Source: Omnitrophica bacterium GWA2_52_8 (GTDB lineage Bacteria; Omnitrophota; Omnitrophia; Omnitrophales; Aquincolibacteriaceae). From it: DNA of 8,802 nucleotides. Below the pieces are notes generated by a model. That model saw only the letters and a list, made by a program, of their open reading frames with translations. It ran no database searches and had not been told where the DNA came from. Location of the stretch: positions 1 to 8,802 of the forward strand of contig MHFC01000023.1 of NCBI GenBank assembly GCA_001804025.1. The letters are read 5' to 3'. This document shows, piece by piece, positions 5,998 to 8,802 of the stretch. The translations under genes were made by a program, and so were the position numbers. The number at the start of each line of letters is the position of its first letter. Positions within the stretch are counted from its first letter, which is position 1.

Positions 5998-6489
5998 TCA
6001 ATTCATCAGCCCCAAAAGGCGCGAAACGGCCTTTTTTGCCAGCAAATATTGGGCATTTTCACTCAGACTTTTTTGATAATAACCGTAGGCCTTCTGCCAA
6101 TCCCCTTTCATTTCCCAGGTCCGGCCGAGGTTGTACAGCGGAAAACAATAACTGTCATAGCGTTTTGCGCGGACCGCCTTTTCCAGCCATGGGATTGCCT
6201 CTTCCGGCCTTCCCTTTTCGATCAGGTAGGCTCCGATATCGTTGTAAGGGTTCCCGAAGTCCGGATCGATCTCTATCGCGCGGCGGCATTCGCTTATGGC
6301 GCCGTCATAATTCCCTTTGGCGCTGTATGCCCATCCCAAAAAAGTGTGGGCCTCCGCCGTCGGAAACAGTTCGATGGATTTAAGATAAAGCGCGATGGCT
6401 TCGTCCAGATTTCCGCTCATCTGTTTCTGGTAGGCCTGCTGAAACAGCTGTTCCGCGTCATGATGATAATTTTCTTCAAATTCGCTCAT
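5998..6489 (-). CDS. Tetratricopeptide-repeat (TPR) protein
   Basis: This 163-residue helical protein consists almost wholly of TPR units: about 12-45 (with MSGNLDEAIALYLKSIELFP), 46-79 (LGWAYSAKGNYDGAIS...AIEIDPD), 80-113 (GAYLIEKGRPEEAIPWLEKAV) and 117-150 (LYNLGRTWEMKGDWQKAYGYY). No signal peptide or membrane segment is evident, so it is probably cytoplasmic. TPRs mediate protein-protein contacts; the partner is unknown. It starts at ATG 6489 with a weak GGA about 6-7 nt upstream and is 50 bp from nuoA on the same strand, so it may be cotranscribed as the first gene of the operon. A role in complex I assembly is a guess from position only. Confidence 0.9.
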   Translation of the reverse strand: MSEFEENYHHDAEQLFQQAYQKQMSGNLDEAIALYLKSIELFPTAEAHTFLGWAYSAKGNYDGAISECRRAIEIDPDFGNPYNDIGAYLIEKGRPEEAIPWLEKAVRAKRYDSYCFPLYNLGRTWEMKGDWQKAYGYYQKSLSENAQYLLAKKAVSRLLGLMN

Positions 6490-6507
6490 ATCAAATCCGG
6501 ATCACAG

Positions 6508-6523
6508 GGCGCTCTAAAGCGCC
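6508..6523. repeat. Hairpin in the 5' leader of the TPR-nuo transcript
   Basis: GGCGCT and AGCGCC are perfect 6-bp complements around a 4-nt loop, 18 nt before the TPR start codon. No T-run follows on either strand, so it is not a convincing intrinsic terminator. It could be a leader structure or a repeat remnant. Confidence 0.4.
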
Positions 6524-6679
6524 AAATCAGTCAATACCCGCCTCGCTGCATTAAGCCCAATTCAGACCTAAGCCAAGGCCGGATCAAGGGTTGAGGGGGG
6601 AATGTGCAAGTATATCAAAATCCGCTTTCCTGCGCTATCCCTTAATCGTGGAACCAAACCCGCGCTTACCGCAAACCTC

Positions 6680-6700
6680 AAATCCCGCCTGGCATTTGAT
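6680..6700 (+). repeat. 21-bp direct repeat, copy 1
   Basis: This matches 7220-7240 exactly over 21 bp; the repeat begins AAATCCCGCC and ends TGGCATTTGAT. The two copies are 540 bp apart and flank the palindrome cluster. The unit is itself a partial palindrome (AAAT...ATTT). Confidence 0.85.
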
Positions 6701-6793
6701 TTGTGTTTCTCCGCTCCCCGTCCTCCGGCGGAAAAGGGAAAGAAGATATTTTGGAATGTCAATATCCAGAAGATGACCGTTTGATCTTTTTTT

Positions 6794-6826
6794 CCCCTCT
6801 CCCACCGGGTATTAGCGTTGCATAAA
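6794..6826 (+). repeat. Left arm of a large imperfect inverted repeat
   Basis: It begins CCCCTCTCCC, then GGGTATT, then GTTGCA and an A-rich end. The reverse complement of 7045-7079 has the same blocks in the same order, with a few substitutions and one single-base gap. The arms enclose about 220 bp. Confidence 0.65.
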
Positions 6827-6845
6827 ACAAGAATATTTTTAATAT

Positions 6846-6879
6846 CCCCTCATCCTGACCTTCTCCCGCCGGGAGAAGG
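6846..6879 (+). repeat. CCCTCATCCTGACC-type palindromic repeat, copy with perfect hairpin
   Basis: CCTTCTCCC and GGGAGAAGG are perfect 9-bp complements (6859-6867, 6871-6879) around GCC. The first 22 bp (6846-6867) match 7180-7201 at 21 of 22 positions, so these are two copies of one interspersed repeat. Confidence 0.75.
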
Positions 6880-6902
6880 AACTGATTAATAGGCTAAACT
6901 CT

Positions 6903-6983
6903 TTTCCCCCTCTCCCAGTCCGCCGAAGGACGCCAACGCTGTTTTGCGGACAGGACGCAAGAGGGTTGGGGGGAGGGGAATAA
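6903..6983. repeat. Longer imperfect palindrome of the CCCTCTCCC class
   Basis: A TTCCCCCTCTCCC arm at about 6904-6916 faces a GGGGGGAGGGGAA arm at about 6968-6980. Between them an inner stem GTCCGC (6918-6923) pairs with GCGGAC (6946-6951). This resembles REP-like interspersed palindromes; the family is not identified. Confidence 0.55.
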
Positions 6984-7044
6984 ACTCAAGCTGCTTTAGC
7001 GCAGGCTACTTCGCACCGCGCAAAGTGTTGCAATTTTTTAGCAT

Positions 7045-7079
7045 TTTTAATGCAACAACAATACCCACCGGGAGAGGGG
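7045..7079 (-). repeat. Right arm of the large imperfect inverted repeat
   Basis: This is the counterpart of 6794-6826. It overlaps a further GTTGCA/TGCAAC stem (7027-7032 with 7051-7056) and runs into a GGGGTAGGGTGAGGGGG tract. Confidence 0.65.
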
Positions 7080-7179
7080 TAGGGTGAGGGGGAATAAAAC
7101 AACCGGCAGTGAACATAACGTTCCTCGCTCTTAAAAAAGCAAGAAGGCTCTGCCGGATTCTTTTCTAAAATCTCTTACC

Positions 7180-7210
7180 CCCCTCATCTTGACCTTCTCC
7201 CCGCGGGAAA
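7180..7210 (+). repeat. Second copy of the CCCTCATCYTGACC palindromic repeat, degenerate
   Basis: It shares 21 of 22 bases with 6846-6867 and then CCGCGGGAAAAG instead of the clean complementary arm, so its hairpin has one mismatch. It lies just downstream of the MBL gene, but there is no T-tract to make it a typical terminator. Confidence 0.65.
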
Positions 7211-7219
7211 AGAAATTTA

Positions 7220-7240
7220 AAATCCCGCCTGGCATTTGAT
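7220..7240 (+). repeat. 21-bp direct repeat, copy 2
   Basis: This is an exact copy of 6680-6700, located 18 bp beyond the MBL hydrolase stop codon. Confidence 0.85.
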
Positions 7241-7257
7241 GTTGCGGGGTGACCGTA

Positions 7258-7929
7258 TTATCCCATCCGGAAGCCCAGGAAATCGTTCAATGAACGGTAC
7301 TGCAGGTACGGGTTATAAATCTTTTCCTTACCGATGGAAGACACCGCTTCTTCGGCATAGTTGTGCCCCGGAAAAAGAAGTGTTTTTTCATCGAGTTTCG
7401 CGAGCGCTTGCAAGCTTTCGTATAATTCCGCGGCATTACCCCCCGGAAGATCACACCGGCCGCAAGCGTTGATAAACAGCGTGTCCCCCGACACCAGATT
7501 CCCGGAGTCTGACGGCGCCTTGCCGCAGCTCACAAGAAAACACTGGGACCCGGGCGTGTGCCCCGGCGTATGGATAAACGTGATCTGAACATCTCCGATA
7601 TTGATTTTTGTCCCGGCCTCCGATTTGACGAGGTCTCCGCCCATTCCTTTTAGCCTGTCGGCCTCTGCTTTATGGATGTAGAGCTTGCCCTTGATTTTTT
7701 TCAGGAGTTCTTCGGCCCCGTTGCAATGATCAAAGTGCGTATGCGTCACAAGACCGCCGGTCACCTCCATCCCGTCTTCTTCGGCGGCCTTTAGCACGGC
7801 CGAAACGTCCCAGGCCGGGTCCACCATCACGCATTTTTTCTCATTGCGGTCCCCGATGAGATAAACAAAATTCTGCATGGGGCCGATTTCGAGTTGACGG
7901 ATATAAAGCGGCGAAATTATTTTTTCCAT
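7258..7929 (-). CDS. MBL-fold metallo-hydrolase, glyoxalase II-like (YcbL type)
   Basis: This is a probable cytosolic binuclear metal hydrolase of 223 residues. Metal ligands are visible in order: H63, H65, D67 and H68 in THTHFDH, H124 in HTPGHTPGS, D149 in SGDTLF, and H189 in FPGHNYA. The motif CGRCDLPGG (156-164) and the tail NPYLQYRSLNDFL place it with short glyoxalase II-like or YcbL-type proteins. These are annotated as hydroxyacylglutathione hydrolases, but the substrate cannot be read from the sequence. A persulfide dioxygenase-like role is a weaker alternative. The frame is open to 8043, but the alignment begins at MEKIISPLYI. ATG 7929 overlaps the methyltransferase stop as TAATG, with GAGA just upstream, so I chose it. 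GC content resembles the nuo genes. Confidence 0.92.
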   Translation of the reverse strand: MEKIISPLYIRQLEIGPMQNFVYLIGDRNEKKCVMVDPAWDVSAVLKAAEEDGMEVTGGLVTHTHFDHCNGAEELLKKIKGKLYIHKAEADRLKGMGGDLVKSEAGTKINIGDVQITFIHTPGHTPGSQCFLVSCGKAPSDSGNLVSGDTLFINACGRCDLPGGNAAELYESLQALAKLDEKTLLFPGHNYAEEAVSSIGKEKIYNPYLQYRSLNDFLGFRMG

Positions 7930-8732
7930 TATTTCTCTGCGGTGATCATGAGATTCCAGCCATAGTGATTGCCCAATCCTCGCACAAACGCATTGGTCAA
8001 TTTTCGGCTTAGCAACAATCGCGGAGTATCCGTGTAATCCCAAGGAGTTAATTGAATATATAAGTTTACCCTTGAAAATTGTTCGAATAAAGCGCGGGCC
8101 TGTTTTTTTGAATAGATTTTTGTATCCGGGCTTTCACTATTATATTTAGCAACAATTTCATCAATGGAGCGGAACGGATCGCGTTTCAAAAGAGCATGGT
8201 TGATCCAATATCTAAAAACAGGACCAGAGTAACGGTGATACAACATGATTTTTGCGGTCCCGCCTCTTTTTAATACCCGATAAATTTCGGAAATCGCTTT
8301 TTGAGGCTCCGGCGTATGGTGAATAACTCCAAAACTATAAACAAGATCAAACGTTTGCTCCGGAAAAGAAAGTTTTTCGCAATCTTCTTGCAGTACACCG
8401 GCGGACAAACCATAGCATTCCAACCGTTTCTTCGTATATTCGACGGCCGCAGGAGTGAGGTCACATCCTGTAGCAACGCATCCGCTTCGCACCCATTGGA
8501 TAAAGTCCGTTCCGACACCAATCCCTATTTCAAGGACTTTCTTTCCATGATATTTTGCAAACTGGGCAAATTCCCAAATATAACCTTCCCGGTTGCGTCC
8601 ATACCGGATTTTTTCCAGTTCATCAAAGTATTCCTTGGTGTAAGGGGCTACGGAACTTAAATCAGAGCCGCATGGATTCTTATTCCAATATTCATAAACC
8701 AATTTTTTTTCTTCAGATAAGTCAGGAGGCAT
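7929..8732 (-). CDS. Class I SAM-dependent methyltransferase (Methyltransf_11 type)
   Basis: This is a Rossmann-fold methyltransferase of 267 residues from ATG 8732, or 273 from ATG 8750. Numbered from 8750, motif I is VLEIGIGVGTD (72-82), an acidic residue ends strand 2 at D97 (GCDLTP), DCEKLSF is at 123-129, and the FDLVYSFGVIHHTPEP block (134-149) leads to EIYRVLKRGG. The N-terminal part (YWNKNPCGSD, then EYFDELEKIRYG) matches a common bacterial subfamily of unknown substrate. ATG 8732 is preferred because AAAGGA lies 9 nt before it, while 8750 has no ribosome-binding site. It is AT-rich (about 37-40% GC in sampled lines, against about 55-60% in nuo and MBL), which hints at separate origin. 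The stop is coupled to the MBL start. No function can be assigned beyond methyl transfer. Confidence 0.9.
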   Translation of the reverse strand: MPPDLSEEKKLVYEYWNKNPCGSDLSSVAPYTKEYFDELEKIRYGRNREGYIWEFAQFAKYHGKKVLEIGIGVGTDFIQWVRSGCVATGCDLTPAAVEYTKKRLECYGLSAGVLQEDCEKLSFPEQTFDLVYSFGVIHHTPEPQKAISEIYRVLKRGGTAKIMLYHRYSGPVFRYWINHALLKRDPFRSIDEIVAKYNSESPDTKIYSKKQARALFEQFSRVNLYIQLTPWDYTDTPRLLLSRKLTNAFVRGLGNHYGWNLMITAEK

Positions 8733-8802
8733 GTCGTCAGATCCTTTCATATAAAATAACTTCTATTAACGGACTTCCCTGAAGCTTATCACTGGAAACT
8801 TT

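Larger units (their letters stand above)
6490..7257. other. Repeat-rich intergenic spacer of about 770 bp, no supported gene
   Basis: This lies between the end of the MBL gene and the start of the TPR gene. Short open frames on both strands at about 6568-6784 and 7236-7472 show no family resemblance and I do not call them. It contains a 21-bp exact direct repeat, several CCCTCTCCC/GGGAGAGGG palindromes and a larger inverted pair, listed separately. The promoter of the TPR-nuo operon is expected here on the minus strand. The best -10-like hexamer I see is TATACT at 6614-6609, but no good -35 precedes it, so I do not annotate it. No tRNA, rRNA or clear terminator was seen. Confidence 0.7.

Noticed and set aside
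6609..6614. Promoter for the TPR-nuo operon with -10 TATACT on the minus strand
   Set aside because: The hexamer is good, but no -35 element sits at 16-18 bp, and one match in a spacer of about 770 bp is expected by chance.
6591..6784. Short + strand open frames in the spacer
   Set aside because: They are about 60 codons, lack a ribosome-binding site, overlap each other and the 21-bp repeat, and show no protein family features.
7180..7210. Intrinsic terminator for the MBL gene
   Set aside because: A hairpin is present, but no T-tract follows it on the minus strand, and the same unit recurs at 6846-6879, so it is better explained as an interspersed repeat.
7930..8043. N-terminal extension of the MBL hydrolase to ATG 8043
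   Set aside because: It would overlap the methyltransferase by 115 nt, and its residues do not look like the family. The MEKIISPLYI start at 7929 fits the alignment and forms a TAATG junction.

Overview
The window is a bacterial chromosome segment with every convincing gene on the minus strand, so transcription runs from high to low coordinates. Its core is the front end of a complex I (NADH:quinone oxidoreductase) operon in the order nuoA-B-C-D-E-F-G. nuoG runs off the left edge of the window. A small TPR protein sits just upstream of nuoA with 50 bp between them. Further upstream, past a repeat-filled spacer of about 770 bp, is a second pair of genes: a class I SAM methyltransferase and a metallo-beta-lactamase-fold hydrolase of the glyoxalase II type, joined by a 1-base stop/start overlap.

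Layout in transcription order: methyltransferase (8732-7929), MBL hydrolase (7929-7258), repeat-rich spacer (7257-6490), TPR protein (6489-5998), nuoA (5947-5591), nuoB (5600-5124), spacer with a MITE-like element (about 5111-4979), nuoC (4913-4431), a small mobile element carrying a nonsense-interrupted S23/IVP four-helix-bundle gene (4423-3994), nuoD (4028-2661), nuoE (2623-2087), nuoF (2083-755) and partial nuoG (758-1). The nuo genes include the peripheral arm with the ligands for N1a, N3, N1b, N5, further [4Fe-4S] clusters, the candidate extra cluster N7, and N2. Only one membrane subunit, NuoA, is present. The others (nuoH-N) and nuoI would be expected beyond position 1.

The most unusual point is that this housekeeping operon carries two foreign-looking insertions, each exactly in a gene boundary. 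One is a MITE-like palindromic element between nuoB and nuoC. The other is an AT-rich S23/IVP element between nuoC and nuoD, bounded by inverted arrays of a 7-bp repeat (consensus about RGTCGTG/GATCGTG). The nuoD-side array is translated as part of the apparent N-terminus of NuoD, so the element seems to have supplied the nuoD start codon. The IVP gene keeps its frame throughout but has an in-frame TAG at codon 73.

Organism: an uncultivated, repeat-rich bacterium with moderate GC (about 50-57% in nuo, about 40% in the methyltransferase and IVP genes) that respires with NADH-linked complex I. The NuoEFG module, the IVP gene and the interspersed palindromes recall candidate-phylum or deltaproteobacterial-type genomes such as Omnitrophota. 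That placement is a guess and cannot be fixed from the sequence alone.
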